Made by a program: the position numbers and the translations under genes. Source: Methylosarcina fibrata AML-C10 (GTDB lineage Bacteria > Pseudomonadota > Gammaproteobacteria > Methylococcales > Methylomonadaceae). Taken from it: a DNA stretch of 64,000 bases. The stretch's first letter is position 1. Every line of letters starts with the position of its first letter. The stretch is from assembly GCF_000372865.1 (NCBI RefSeq), contig NZ_KB889965.1:4671786-4735785 (forward strand), in the 5' to 3' direction. Below are positions 1 to 9,419 of this stretch, piece by piece. The notes below the pieces were generated by a model that saw nothing but the letters and a program-made list of their open reading frames with translations, ran no database searches and was not told the origin of the DNA.

Positions 1-400
1 GCTGATCAGGTTGAAATTCACCGATGTGCCCGGTCAGACAGGAATGCAGGATTGCCATGGGATCCTTTAAAGACTCGGCAGCTTCGAAATTGTTCGATTC
101 CTGCTTCCGCCGGATGACGGCAACGCTCGGCTTTTCCAGGGAGCGTCCCGCTCGGCTGCCGGAAGTCGATATCTGAATCGGTACCCGGCAAAGGAAAGAA
201 CTTCGTATTTCTATGCCGAGCCGGATCCCGACGCTAAAGATTCTTTGTGTTCTGTGGAAAGAAGGTGTCATCAGGTTAGACAGGCGTTCCGGCCGCCGGG
301 AGCCGGTTTTCCGAAAGCGCTAAGGCCGCGATTTCAGCTTCAGCGTTCGCTTTCTCTTTGTCCAGGTTGCAAATGAACGGAACTTCGGTAAACCGGGATC
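1..400. other. Non-coding stretch at window start
   Basis: I find no convincing gene, tRNA or terminator in these 400 bases downstream of ispB. Open frames are short and have no recognisable product. The stretch could contain the distal part of the ispB transcript or the flank of a gene outside the window. Confidence 0.4.
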
Positions 401-1411
401 CTAATAATTCCGTTGCACCGAAAATTTGGCCAACAAGATCAAAGCTTCCTTGTATTCGGAATCGGGCAGGTGCTTGATGGCATTGATGGCGGTTTCGGCT
501 TCCTGGTCGGCGCGCTGTTCGGTGTAGGCGATCGCCTGGGTGCGCTGCACGACGCCGTAGACTTCATGGAAGGCGTCGCGATTGCCGTTTTTGATGGCGT
601 TGATGATGATTTCGGCTTCTTTTTCGGTGCCGTTCTGAATGGCGTAGATTAACGGCAGGGTGGGCTTGCCTTCGGCCAGATCGTCGCCCAGGTTTTTCCC
701 CAAGTCTTCTTTATTGGCTTTATAGTCGAGTGCGTCGTCGATGAGCTGGAAGGCGATTCCCAGATGCTGGCCGTACCGGGCCAGACTTTCTTCGGTTTCG
801 GCATCGGCATTGCAGATGACCGCGCTTAACCGCGTCGCGGCGCTGAATAGTATGGCGGTTTTTCGGGCAATCACCTGGAGATATTTTTCTTCCGTGGTTT
901 CCGGGTTGTTGCAGTTCAAAAGCTGCAGAACTTCTCCTTCGGCAATGGCGGTGGTTGTTTTTGAAAGAATTTCCATGACGCGCAAATTGCCGGTGCGGAC
1001 CATCATCTCGAACGCTCTGGAATAGAGATAGTCGCCGACGAGTACGCTCGCGGCATTGCCCCAGACCGCATTGGCCGAGTCCTTGCCGCGGCGAAGGTCC
1101 GATTCGTCCACCACGTCGTCGTGCAGAAGCGTTGCCGTATGAATAAATTCGATGACCGCCGCCAAAATCAGATGTTTGTCGTCGACTCCGGTCAGGGCTT
1201 TGGCCGCCAGCAACAACAGCATCGGACGCAGTCGTTTGCCGCCGTTGCCGACGATATAATGTCCCATTTGATTGATGAGCACGACATCGGAACTGAGTTC
1301 ATCGATAATGAGCTGATCGACTGCCTTGGTTTCAGTTTTCGTTAAGTGCTTGATTGAATTAAAATCAATGGGCGCCGGGGAACTGAAGGCTTGGTGAGAG
1401 TGCAATGCCAT
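401..1411 (-). CDS. ispB: Octaprenyl diphosphate synthase (long-chain polyprenyl synthase)
   Basis: Condenses isopentenyl diphosphate units onto an allylic primer to make the ubiquinone side chain; a cytoplasmic, all-helical trans-prenyltransferase. Both aspartate-rich Mg-binding motifs are intact: LLHDDVVDESDLRRG (DDVVD about residues 98-102) and QLIDDALDYKAN (about 225-229). The GNGGKRLRP substrate motif is also present. At 336 aa it is slightly longer than the usual ~323 aa of IspB, and the first 15 or so residues are poorly family-like, so a start slightly downstream is possible. It is divergent from rplU, the usual arrangement in Gammaproteobacteria, which favours IspB over farnesyl synthases. 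Confidence 0.93.
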   Translation of the reverse strand: MALHSHQAFSSPAPIDFNSIKHLTKTETKAVDQLIIDELSSDVVLINQMGHYIVGNGGKRLRPMLLLLAAKALTGVDDKHLILAAVIEFIHTATLLHDDVVDESDLRRGKDSANAVWGNAASVLVGDYLYSRAFEMMVRTGNLRVMEILSKTTTAIAEGEVLQLLNCNNPETTEEKYLQVIARKTAILFSAATRLSAVICNADAETEESLARYGQHLGIAFQLIDDALDYKANKEDLGKNLGDDLAEGKPTLPLIYAIQNGTEKEAEIIINAIKNGNRDAFHEVYGVVQRTQAIAYTEQRADQEAETAINAIKHLPDSEYKEALILLAKFSVQRNY

Positions 1412-1493
1412 GCTGTCTACTTAAGTATGGAAATTTTATTATTTTTCATAAGCTTGTTAACTATAAAACACTAAGCGGTTAAGCTGTTCTTAA

Positions 1494-1543
1494 TGCGATA
1501 GTAAATCGCCCATGCTATTGAAAAAAGTATATTGATGTCAATA
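1494..1543 (-). promoter_or_regulatory. Candidate ispB promoter within an inverted repeat
   Basis: On the minus strand TTGACA is followed about 18 bases later by TAGCAT, roughly 100 bases upstream of ispB. The -35 box lies in one arm of a perfect 8-bp inverted repeat (1514-1521 with 1538-1545). The match to the -10 box is only fair, so this is tentative. Confidence 0.35.
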
Positions 1544-1551
1544 GCTTTTTT
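1514..1551 (+). terminator. Hairpin with T tract in the ispB-rplU intergenic region
   Basis: The arms GCTATTGA and TCAATAGC are perfect complements around a 16-base AT-rich loop, followed on the + strand by six T. It has the form of an intrinsic terminator, yet no + strand gene precedes it in the window. It may serve as an operator or just insulate rplU. Confidence 0.35.
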
Positions 1552-1595
1552 GTGATATTTTATTACGATCTTGGTAGCGCCGTGCAAACCCCGAT

Positions 1596-1624
1596 TTGAC
1601 ACGGTATGGTTTTAAAAATAAAAT
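1596..1624 (+). promoter_or_regulatory. Sigma-70 promoter of rplU-rpmA
   Basis: TTGACA (1596-1601), a 17-base spacer and TAAAAT (1619-1624). This is a near-consensus sigma-70 promoter that predicts transcription starting about 40 bases before the L21 start codon, as expected for a ribosomal protein operon. Confidence 0.8.
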
Positions 1625-1670
1625 TCTCTGTTCACTTTTAACAGATTAATGCTTGATGGAGCTTGCTCAG

Positions 1671-1982
1671 ATGTATGCGGTAATTCAAACGGGTGGTAAA
1701 CAATATAGGGTAGCCGAAGGGACTACCTTAAAAATAGAAAAACTGGAGCTGGGTACAGGCGACAGCATTGAATTTGATAAAGTGTTGATGATTCAATCCG
1801 GTGACGGAGTCAAAGTAGGTCTGCCTTACATCGAGGGCGGCAAGGTGACTGCGACGGTCAAGTCTCAAGGCCGGCACAAAAAGGTCAAGATCATCAAATT
1901 TAGAAGACGCAAGCACCATATGAAACAGATGGGGCACCGTCAATACTATACGGAAGTCCAGATTACTGGCATTTCCGCTTAA
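1671..1982 (+). CDS. rplU: 50S ribosomal protein L21
   Basis: Structural protein of the large ribosomal subunit that binds 23S rRNA. The protein starts [17 protein letters not shown], the conserved L21 N-terminus, and ends with the basic RNA-binding segment [19 protein letters not shown]. The start at 1671 gives 103 aa, the usual length, and has a GGAG box at 1658-1661; an in-frame TTG at 1653 would add six residues with no family support. It is the first gene of the rplU-rpmA pair, 24 bases ahead of rpmA. Confidence 0.97.
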   Translation: MYAVIQTGGKQYRVAEGTTLKIEKLELGTGDSIEFDKVLMIQSGDGVKVGLPYIEGGKVTATVKSQGRHKKVKIIKFRRRKHHMKQMGHRQYYTEVQITGISA

Positions 1983-2006
1983 TCGCTTAATTAGAGGGGA
2001 TTCATT

Positions 2007-2264
2007 GTGGCTCATAAAAAAGCTGGCGGCAGTACACGCAACGGCCGCGACTCGAATGCGAAAAGGTTGGGCGTCAAGCGTTTCGGTGGTCAGTTGGTAA
2101 CGGCTGGAAACATCATTGTCCGTCAACGCGGCACTCGTTTTCACGCAGGCGATAACGTCGGTTGCGGAAAAGACCATACCTTGTTTGCAACGGCTGACGG
2201 CAAGGTGGTTTTTGAAGTCAAGGGCAATAAAGGGCGTAAATTCGTCAGTGTTGTCGCTGCTTAA
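2007..2264 (+). CDS. rpmA: 50S ribosomal protein L27
   Basis: Large-subunit protein whose N-terminal tail reaches toward the peptidyl transferase centre. The sequence begins [20 protein letters not shown], the conserved L27 signature, and has the normal 85 aa. It starts with GTG at 2007, preceded by a strong AGAGGGGA ribosome binding site (1993-2000). It follows rplU directly and is closed by a strong intrinsic terminator. Confidence 0.97.
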   Translation: MAHKKAGGSTRNGRDSNAKRLGVKRFGGQLVTAGNIIVRQRGTRFHAGDNVGCGKDHTLFATADGKVVFEVKGNKGRKFVSVVAA

Positions 2265-2314
2265 AACCTGCCGCCGCCCTCTATAATACCGGCGCGGCGG
2301 TAAAGTTTATGCTT

Positions 2315-2350
2315 AAAAAAGCTCCGCCACTCAACAGCGGGGCTTTTTTT
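2315..2350 (+). terminator. Intrinsic terminator after rpmA
   Basis: A 13-bp stem (2315-2327 with 2337-2349, one G-U pair) surrounds a 9-base loop and ends in a run of seven T. It separates the ribosomal pair from obgE. A TATAAT at 2282-2287 without a good -35 box lies just before it. Confidence 0.85.
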
Positions 2351-2386
2351 GTTTTTATCGATTGGCAATCAGTGCGGCGTGTTTGA

Positions 2387-4532
<2,146 letters not shown>

Positions 4533-4556
4533 AGAAGAGCCGATTCCGTGATACAA

Positions 4557-4588
4557 AAAAGGCCGCGAGTAATATTGTCCGGCCTTTT
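4557..4588. terminator. Bidirectional terminator between proB and rpsT
   Basis: AAAAGGCCG (4557-4565) and CGGCCTTTT (4580-4588) form a perfect 9-bp stem with A and T tracts on the two sides. It can therefore end both proB (+) and rpsT (-), whose stop codons lie on either side. Confidence 0.85.
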
Positions 4589-4615
4589 CTTAATCATTGA
4601 TCCGGGAGAGGCTTT

Positions 4616-4879
4616 TTAAGCGATCGATTTTACTCTGGCGTTCAGACGGCTTTTGCTGCGGGCGGCTTTGTTTTTGTGAATGATGCCCTTGTTGACTGCC
4701 GAATCGATAATAGGCACAGCCGTATTGTAAGCAGCTTGCGCTTTTTCTTTGTCGCCCGCGTTAACGGCGGCAATGACTTTTTTAACGAATGTACGCAGAT
4801 TGCTGCGTTGTCCTGCGTTGCGAATACGGCTTTTTTCCGCTTGTTTCGCGCGTTTTTTAGCTTGTGCTGTATTAGCCAT
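4616..4879 (-). CDS. rpsT: 30S ribosomal protein S20
   Basis: Binds 16S rRNA in the small subunit. The 87-aa sequence is lysine/arginine/alanine rich with the family start [18 protein letters not shown] and the signature [13 protein letters not shown]-like segment (here [19 protein letters not shown]). It is monocistronic by position, with its own near-consensus promoter and a shared terminator with proB. Confidence 0.97.
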   Translation of the reverse strand: MANTAQAKKRAKQAEKSRIRNAGQRSNLRTFVKKVIAAVNAGDKEKAQAAYNTAVPIIDSAVNKGIIHKNKAARSKSRLNARVKSIA

Positions 4880-4920
4880 AGTGTCTCGATGAGTGCAATG
4901 TTAAGTTAAATAGACCGCAT

Positions 4921-4949
4921 ATTATCTTTCCAAAACGCGCCATTGTCAA
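4921..4949 (-). promoter_or_regulatory. Sigma-70 promoter of rpsT
   Basis: On the minus strand TTGACA (4944-4949) is followed by a 17-base spacer and GATAAT (4921-4926), about 40 bases before the rpsT start codon. This is a strong constitutive-type promoter. Confidence 0.8.
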
Positions 4950-4961
4950 CCGGTCCCTCGG

Positions 4962-5501
4962 TTAAAACAGTTCCATCGCGAGCATGATGGCGTCTTCGCG
5001 GCCGTTCTCCGCCGGATAATAGCCTTTCCTTATGCCGATTTCGTTGAAACCGATCTTTTTATATAAAGAAATTGCCACGGCATTGCTCGGCCTGACTTCG
5101 AGGAAGACGGTTTGCGCTTTGCCCCTGGAGTTTTCAATGACGTATTCGAGCATTTTCCGCCCGATGCCCTGATTTTGTTCGACAGGATCCACGCTGACGT
5201 TCAAGATGTGCACCTCGCCGACTGCCACCGACACGATGCAATAGCCTAGAATCCTGTCCATTTCTTCGCAGACCCTAAGGTCGTAATGTGCTTTGAAACA
5301 GTCCCGGAAAATGTCCTCGCCCCAGGGAAATTGATAGTTTTTTCTTTCGATCTCCATGACCGCGGGAAGATCCGATGCGGTCATTCGGCGTATCCGCATT
5401 AAATCCTTTCTCGAAACCGAATCGGGAAAGACCTTGGCATAAAACTCTTTGTCGGCATCGTACACTAGGAAGTTTTTAATCTTGTCCAGTAACCCTTGCA
5501 T
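4962..5501 (-). CDS. rimI: Ribosomal protein S18-alanine N-acetyltransferase
   Basis: GNAT-family acetyltransferase that modifies the N-terminal alanine of S18. The acetyl-CoA binding core is VDPVEQNQGIGRKML, followed by FLEVRPSNAVAISLYKKIGF, both characteristic of RimI. At 179 aa it carries about 35 extra N-terminal residues (MQGLLDKIKNFLVYDADKEF) compared with E. coli RimI. That start has a good AAAGG site located in the last codons of the upstream gene, so I keep it. The start codon lies 2 bases after the stop codon of the uracil-DNA glycosylase gene, indicating an operon. Confidence 0.85.
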   Translation of the reverse strand: MQGLLDKIKNFLVYDADKEFYAKVFPDSVSRKDLMRIRRMTASDLPAVMEIERKNYQFPWGEDIFRDCFKAHYDLRVCEEMDRILGYCIVSVAVGEVHILNVSVDPVEQNQGIGRKMLEYVIENSRGKAQTVFLEVRPSNAVAISLYKKIGFNEIGIRKGYYPAENGREDAIMLAMELF

Positions 5502-5503
5502 AA

Positions 5504-6238
5504 TTAACCTTTAATATCTCGATAAGTTTGCAAAGCAAATTGCAGATCCGCCCAGGCTTTCTTCTTGTCCGGCAGATTTCGCAACAGATACGCAGGATGA
5601 TAGACTACAACAAGCGGAATGCCATTTAAAGTATGGATTTTACCTCTCAGTCTGGCCAGAGGTTCGTCTGTCGCCAGCAGGGTTTGCGCCGCGATTCGGC
5701 CGACGGCCAGAATGATTTTGGGGCGAATCAGAGCCAGTTGCCGATTCAGATAATCCCGGCAGCTCGCCGCTTCTTCCGGCTTCGGATCGCGGTTTCCGGG
5801 AGGCCTGCATTTAAGAATATTGGCGATATAGACTTCTTCCCGGCCAAGGCCTATTGCACGCAACATTTCGGTGAGCAGCGCGCCGGCGTTGCCGACAAAA
5901 GGCTGGCCCTGCAAATCTTCCTGTTGCCCCGGTGCTTCGCCGATAATCATCCACTCGGTCTGCCGGTTTCCGGAACCGAAAACGGTTTGCGTCCGGCTTT
6001 CGCAGAGTGAGCATTTTCGGCATTGAGCCACTTCGGATTGCAGCAAATCCCATGATTCGGCTTCCGATAAGGCGATTGACGGTCGGGGTTCGGCGGAAGT
6101 TAGAACGGCGTTCGGGACGGGTGGTGCCGGTTGCTCGATTACCGGGGGCTTTTCTTCGTCGGGTACAGGATTTCTGGAAATCCAGACGTCGATTCCCATC
6201 GCTTTCAGATAATCAAGACGCGTCGTACGGTCGGCCAT
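5504..6238 (-). CDS. Uracil-DNA glycosylase, family 4 type with Fe-S cluster
   Basis: Removes uracil from DNA in base excision repair. Motif A reads MIIGEAPGQQEDLQGQPFVG and motif B VVYHPAYLLRN, as in the bacterial/archaeal family 4 enzymes. Four cysteines fit a 4Fe-4S site: CRKC near residue 78, then a Cys in CESRT, and downstream ILKCRPPGNRD plus SCRDY. The first 60 residues are proline-rich and variable, as in other bacterial members (244 aa in total). It is the first gene of a two-gene unit with rimI. Confidence 0.87.
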   Translation of the reverse strand: MADRTTRLDYLKAMGIDVWISRNPVPDEEKPPVIEQPAPPVPNAVLTSAEPRPSIALSEAESWDLLQSEVAQCRKCSLCESRTQTVFGSGNRQTEWMIIGEAPGQQEDLQGQPFVGNAGALLTEMLRAIGLGREEVYIANILKCRPPGNRDPKPEEAASCRDYLNRQLALIRPKIILAVGRIAAQTLLATDEPLARLRGKIHTLNGIPLVVVYHPAYLLRNLPDKKKAWADLQFALQTYRDIKG

Positions 6239-6544
6239 TACTTCGGCTTCTTCCGGGGAAACGAAGAAACTGCATAGAAAGTGGCGGCTAAGCCGTCTTT
6301 TTTCCGAAAGGTCTCGCCGGGGCTTTGCCCGGTTCCTCGTTCGGCGGGAAGCGGTCGGGGCTGTACAAGCACTTGCAAAAGTGATATTGCAGGCTTGCGG
6401 AATTTATCCACGCAATGTGCGGGAGTGGAAAAACATTTTCTTTCGTTCGCTGGCCGTGAATGAGAACGGAACGGCTCATTGGGGCTTTGCCCGGGCAGAA
6501 TGCTTTTCGGCATCCTGCCCGTTGATCCTGGCGAATGCGGCCGG
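6239..6544. other. Intergenic region between leuA and the UDG gene
   Basis: No gene is supported here. The only structure I see is an imperfect 12-bp hairpin at 6492-6521, about 25 bases past the leuA stop codon, which may act in 3'-end formation although it lacks a T tract. A smaller GC-rich repeat lies near 6316. Confidence 0.45.
6492..6521 (-). terminator. Hairpin downstream of leuA
   Basis: CGGGCAGAATGC (6492-6503) pairs with GCATCCTGCCCG (6510-6521) with one mismatch around a 6-base loop. It sits just after leuA but has no T tract in the leuA direction, so termination at this site would not be of the classic intrinsic type. Confidence 0.4.
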
Positions 6545-8089
6545 TTACACATCACCTTTTTGCGGATGACGGCGCCGTTCCGGGCTGTGCAGCTTGTTGA
6601 CGGCATTGATGTAGGCTTTGGCCGAGGCGATGACGATATCGGTATCCGCGCCCAGACCGTTGACGATCCGTCCTTCCTTTTCGAGACGAACCGTCACTTC
6701 GCCCTGAGAGTCGGTGCCGTTGGTAATGTTGTTGACCGAATAAAGCTCGAGGCTGGCGTTGGACATGACCAACTGCTCGATGGCTTTCAAGCTGGCGTCA
6801 ACGGCTCCGCCCCCATGGGAATTGCCGGTGACTTCTTTGTTGTCGATGCGCAGGGTGACTTTGGCATTAGGCACTTCGCCGGTTTCGGAGCATACCTTCA
6901 GGGAAATGAGCTTGACGTACTCGTCTTCCGACTCGAAGCTGGCTTCCGAAATCAATGCTTGCAAGTCTTCGTCGAAGATATCGTGTTTTTTATCGGCCAA
7001 TTGCTTGAAGCGTAAAAAAACGTCGTTCAGCTCTTCTTCCGAAGTGAATTCAATGCCCAGTTCGGTCATCCGACTCTTGAAGGCGTTTCTGCCCGAATGC
7101 TTGCCGAGAACCATTCGGTTGGCCGACCAGCCGACGTCTTCCGCACGCATGATTTCATAGGTTTCGCGGCTTTTCAGGACGCCGTCCTGATGAATTCCCG
7201 CTTCATGCGCAAAAGCATTGGCGCCGACGATGGCTTTGTTGGGCTGTACGGGAAAGCCGGTAATGGAAGACACCAGTTTCGAGCAGGTCAGTATTTCCCG
7301 GGTATCGATGCCGGTATCGCAGGTGAAGACGTCCTGACGGGTGCGCACGGCCATCACCACTTCTTCCAGCGAGGCGTTGCCGGCGCGTTCGCCCAGACCG
7401 TTGATGGTGCATTCGATCTGCCGGGCGCCGTTCATGACGGCCGACAACGAATTGGCCACCGCCAGACCGAGATCGTTGTGGCAATGAACGGAAAAGACGG
7501 CCTTGTCCGAATTGGGGATCCGCTTGATCAGATTGGCGATGGTGGCGCCGAACTGCTGGGGAATGCTGTAACCGACCGTATCCGGGATGTTCAAGGTGGT
7601 GGCTCCGGCATCGATCACCGCCTCGAGAATCCGGCATAAAAAATCTTCTTCGGACCGTCCGGCGTCTTCGGGAGAGAATTCGACGTCGTCGGTATACTGG
7701 CGGGCGCGCTTGACCGCTCTAACGGCGTATTCGATGACCTGTTCCGGCTGCATGTGCAGTTTCATCTGCATGTGGATCGGAGAAGTCGCAATAAAGGTAT
7801 GGATTCTCGAACGGGCAGCGCCTTTCAACGCCAGGCCGGCGCTGTCGATATCCTTATCCAAAGCTCTGGCCAGGCCGCAAACGGTGCTGTCCTTGATGAC
7901 GTTGGCCACCGCCTGGACGGCTTCGAAATCGCCGGGGCTGGCGGCAGGAAATCCGGCTTCAATAACGTCGACTTTCAAGCGCTCCAGCGCTTTACCGATC
8001 CGGATCTTTTCGTCGCGGGTCATCGATGCGCCGGGGCTTTGCTCGCCGTCGCGCATGGTCGTATCAAATATAATCAATTTGTCTTTCAT
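6545..8089 (-). CDS. leuA: 2-isopropylmalate synthase
   Basis: Condenses acetyl-CoA with 2-oxoisovalerate, the committed step of leucine synthesis. The catalytic TIM barrel begins [19 protein letters not shown], with the metal-binding [13 protein letters not shown] and the segment [16 protein letters not shown]. The C-terminal LeuA regulatory domain (from about residue 390) ends the protein and normally binds leucine for feedback inhibition. The 514 aa match long-form type 1 LeuA. It lies downstream of pssA, as in the widespread ilvIHC-pssA-leuA order, though ilv genes are absent here. The ribosome binding site GGAG is part of a small hairpin and the leader holds a short ORF (separate entries). 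Confidence 0.96.
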   Translation of the reverse strand: MKDKLIIFDTTMRDGEQSPGASMTRDEKIRIGKALERLKVDVIEAGFPAASPGDFEAVQAVANVIKDSTVCGLARALDKDIDSAGLALKGAARSRIHTFIATSPIHMQMKLHMQPEQVIEYAVRAVKRARQYTDDVEFSPEDAGRSEEDFLCRILEAVIDAGATTLNIPDTVGYSIPQQFGATIANLIKRIPNSDKAVFSVHCHNDLGLAVANSLSAVMNGARQIECTINGLGERAGNASLEEVVMAVRTRQDVFTCDTGIDTREILTCSKLVSSITGFPVQPNKAIVGANAFAHEAGIHQDGVLKSRETYEIMRAEDVGWSANRMVLGKHSGRNAFKSRMTELGIEFTSEEELNDVFLRFKQLADKKHDIFDEDLQALISEASFESEDEYVKLISLKVCSETGEVPNAKVTLRIDNKEVTGNSHGGGAVDASLKAIEQLVMSNASLELYSVNNITNGTDSQGEVTVRLEKEGRIVNGLGADTDIVIASAKAYINAVNKLHSPERRRHPQKGDV

Positions 8090-8094
8090 AAAAA

Positions 8095-8108
8095 CTCCAT
8101 GTATGGAG
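8095..8108 (-). promoter_or_regulatory. Hairpin covering the leuA ribosome binding site
   Basis: CTCCAT-AC-ATGGAG is a perfect inverted repeat whose 3' arm contains the leuA Shine-Dalgarno GGAG, five bases before the ATG. In RNA it would fold as a 5-bp stem with a four-base loop and hide the site. A second perfect 7-bp hairpin (8113-8119 with 8124-8130) lies immediately upstream. Confidence 0.55.
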
Positions 8109-8182
8109 AAAGATCAACGAACGCGTTGATGCACATTAACTAACGAGGGTTGGATTAAATTGACGAGTAAGAATAATGCCCC

Positions 8183-8290
8183 TTAGGGCAGGAGTCTTGA
8201 GGACAGGTACGACCAGGCGGAATAAGCCGTGAGCGAACGTTCGCGGCTATCGATAACGAGAGGAAATGGCATCGGATATTGACTTGACAT
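8183..8290 (-). CDS. Putative 35-aa leader peptide upstream of leuA
   Basis: An ATG at 8290 opens a 35-codon frame that ends at TAA 8183-8185, about 93 bases before leuA. The predicted promoter puts the transcription start at or within two bases of this ATG, so translation would be leaderless. The peptide runs MSSQYPMPFPLVID and ends AYSAWSYLSSRLLP, with five Leu, one Val and one Ile. It is not a classical leucine run. The stop codon sits in the loop of a TGCCC/GGGCA hairpin (8177-8190). Codon choice looks gene-like. I know of no named family; coding is inferred from position and frame only. Confidence 0.45.
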   Translation of the reverse strand: MSSQYPMPFPLVIDSRERSLTAYSAWSYLSSRLLP

Positions 8291-8298
8291 GGTTCGAG

Positions 8299-8327
8299 AC
8301 TATACGCCAATAAAAGGGCTTTCTCAA
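8299..8327 (-). promoter_or_regulatory. Sigma-70 promoter of the leuA leader
   Basis: On the minus strand TTGAGA (8322-8327), a 17-base spacer and TATAGT (8299-8304). It is located between pssA and leuA, about 200 bases upstream of the leuA start, giving a long 5' leader. Confidence 0.7.
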
Positions 8328-8334
8328 GCAGATT

Positions 8335-9078
8335 TTACGATTTGCGGGCGGCCGCCCGGCGCCGGCGGCGCATGACCAGGGTCACTACAGGACCGGAAAT
8401 CGCATAGATGAGTGACAATAAAAACAGCATGGTTTGCGGCTGAGCCATAATGAAGGCGATCGCCAGCATGACGCTGATCGCGGCAAAAAAAGTGACCTTG
8501 CCTTTCCAGTCGATGCCTTTAAAGCTGAAATAACGGAAATTGCTGACCATCAATAAGCCGGTGCCGGTGGTTAAGACCAAAGCGGGGAATTCCAGTATTT
8601 GCAGGTCGACGTCGTATTCGAGGGAAATCCAGATAAAGCCGGCGAGAATCGCGGCGGCGGCCGGACTCGGCAAGCCCTGGAAATAACGGCGGTCGGCCGT
8701 TTCGACCTGGGTATTGAAACGAGCCAGTCTCAAGGCGCCTCCCGCCATGTGGACAAAAGCGGCGAACAGGCCTATTTTGCCCAGACTGGAAAAAGCCCAC
8801 AAATACATGACCAGGGCGGGCGCGGCGCCGAAGGAAACCATGTCGGAAAGGGAATCGTATTGAACGCCGAATTCGCTCTGGGTATTGGTCAATCGCGCCA
8901 CTCGGCCGTCCAGTCCGTCGAGTATCATGGCCACGAAAATCGCGACCACGGCGGTTTCATAGCGGCCGCCCATTGCCGAAGTAATGGCATAAAATCCGGA
9001 GAACAGTGCGCCCGTCGTAAATAAATTAGGCAGCAAATAAATTCCGCGGCGGCGAATGGAACGTTTTTCATCGGTCAT
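8335..9078 (-). CDS. pssA: CDP-diacylglycerol--serine O-phosphatidyltransferase
   Basis: Makes phosphatidylserine from CDP-diacylglycerol and serine in the inner membrane, the route to phosphatidylethanolamine. The CDP-alcohol phosphatidyltransferase signature DGLDGRVAR-x8-G-x3-D-x3-D is complete (DGLDGRVARLTNTQSEFG, then QYDSLSD). Several hydrophobic segments follow and the tail is arginine-rich (MRRRRRAAARKS). The 247 aa fit the integral-membrane Bacillus-type PssA, not the PLD-like E. coli enzyme. leuA follows in the same direction but has its own promoter. Confidence 0.93.
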   Translation of the reverse strand: MTDEKRSIRRRGIYLLPNLFTTGALFSGFYAITSAMGGRYETAVVAIFVAMILDGLDGRVARLTNTQSEFGVQYDSLSDMVSFGAAPALVMYLWAFSSLGKIGLFAAFVHMAGGALRLARFNTQVETADRRYFQGLPSPAAAAILAGFIWISLEYDVDLQILEFPALVLTTGTGLLMVSNFRYFSFKGIDWKGKVTFFAAISVMLAIAFIMAQPQTMLFLLSLIYAISGPVVTLVMRRRRRAAARKS

Positions 9079-9419
9079 ACTGTATTCAAGCCTTCGTTTT
9101 TCAAAATTATTAAATGTCCAGTTGCATGCCTGCCGGCGCCGTTACTCTCTGCGATCAATGCATTCCGGGCATTTTCGCAGCGCAGTGTTACGGCTATGTG
9201 AATCCCTGCGTTTTTAACCGTAAACGGCCCCCTTCGGGCCGGATCAGGCAACAACGTCGAGCACTGTTCCGCCTTTCTCATTCCGGTCCGAATCACCGGG
9301 CTTTATTGTAAATACCGTTAGTTAAAAGCGGGGAGCGGAGCCTGAAACTTCTGCGAAACGGCTTCGAATTATACAATGACCTTGCGGGCCATACCTAGAT
9401 GAATCAACGGCTCCGGGCA
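9079..9419. other. Intergenic region upstream of pssA
   Basis: No gene is supported in these 341 bases. A 6-bp GC-rich inverted repeat (9225-9230 with 9236-9241) without a T tract is the only structure noted. The pssA promoter presumably lies here but I cannot point to a clear one. Confidence 0.4.

Noticed and set aside
9075-9296. 73-codon reverse frame overlapping the pssA start by four bases
   Set aside because: The ATGA-type overlap looked like coupling, but the translation has no domain and no ribosome binding site was seen.
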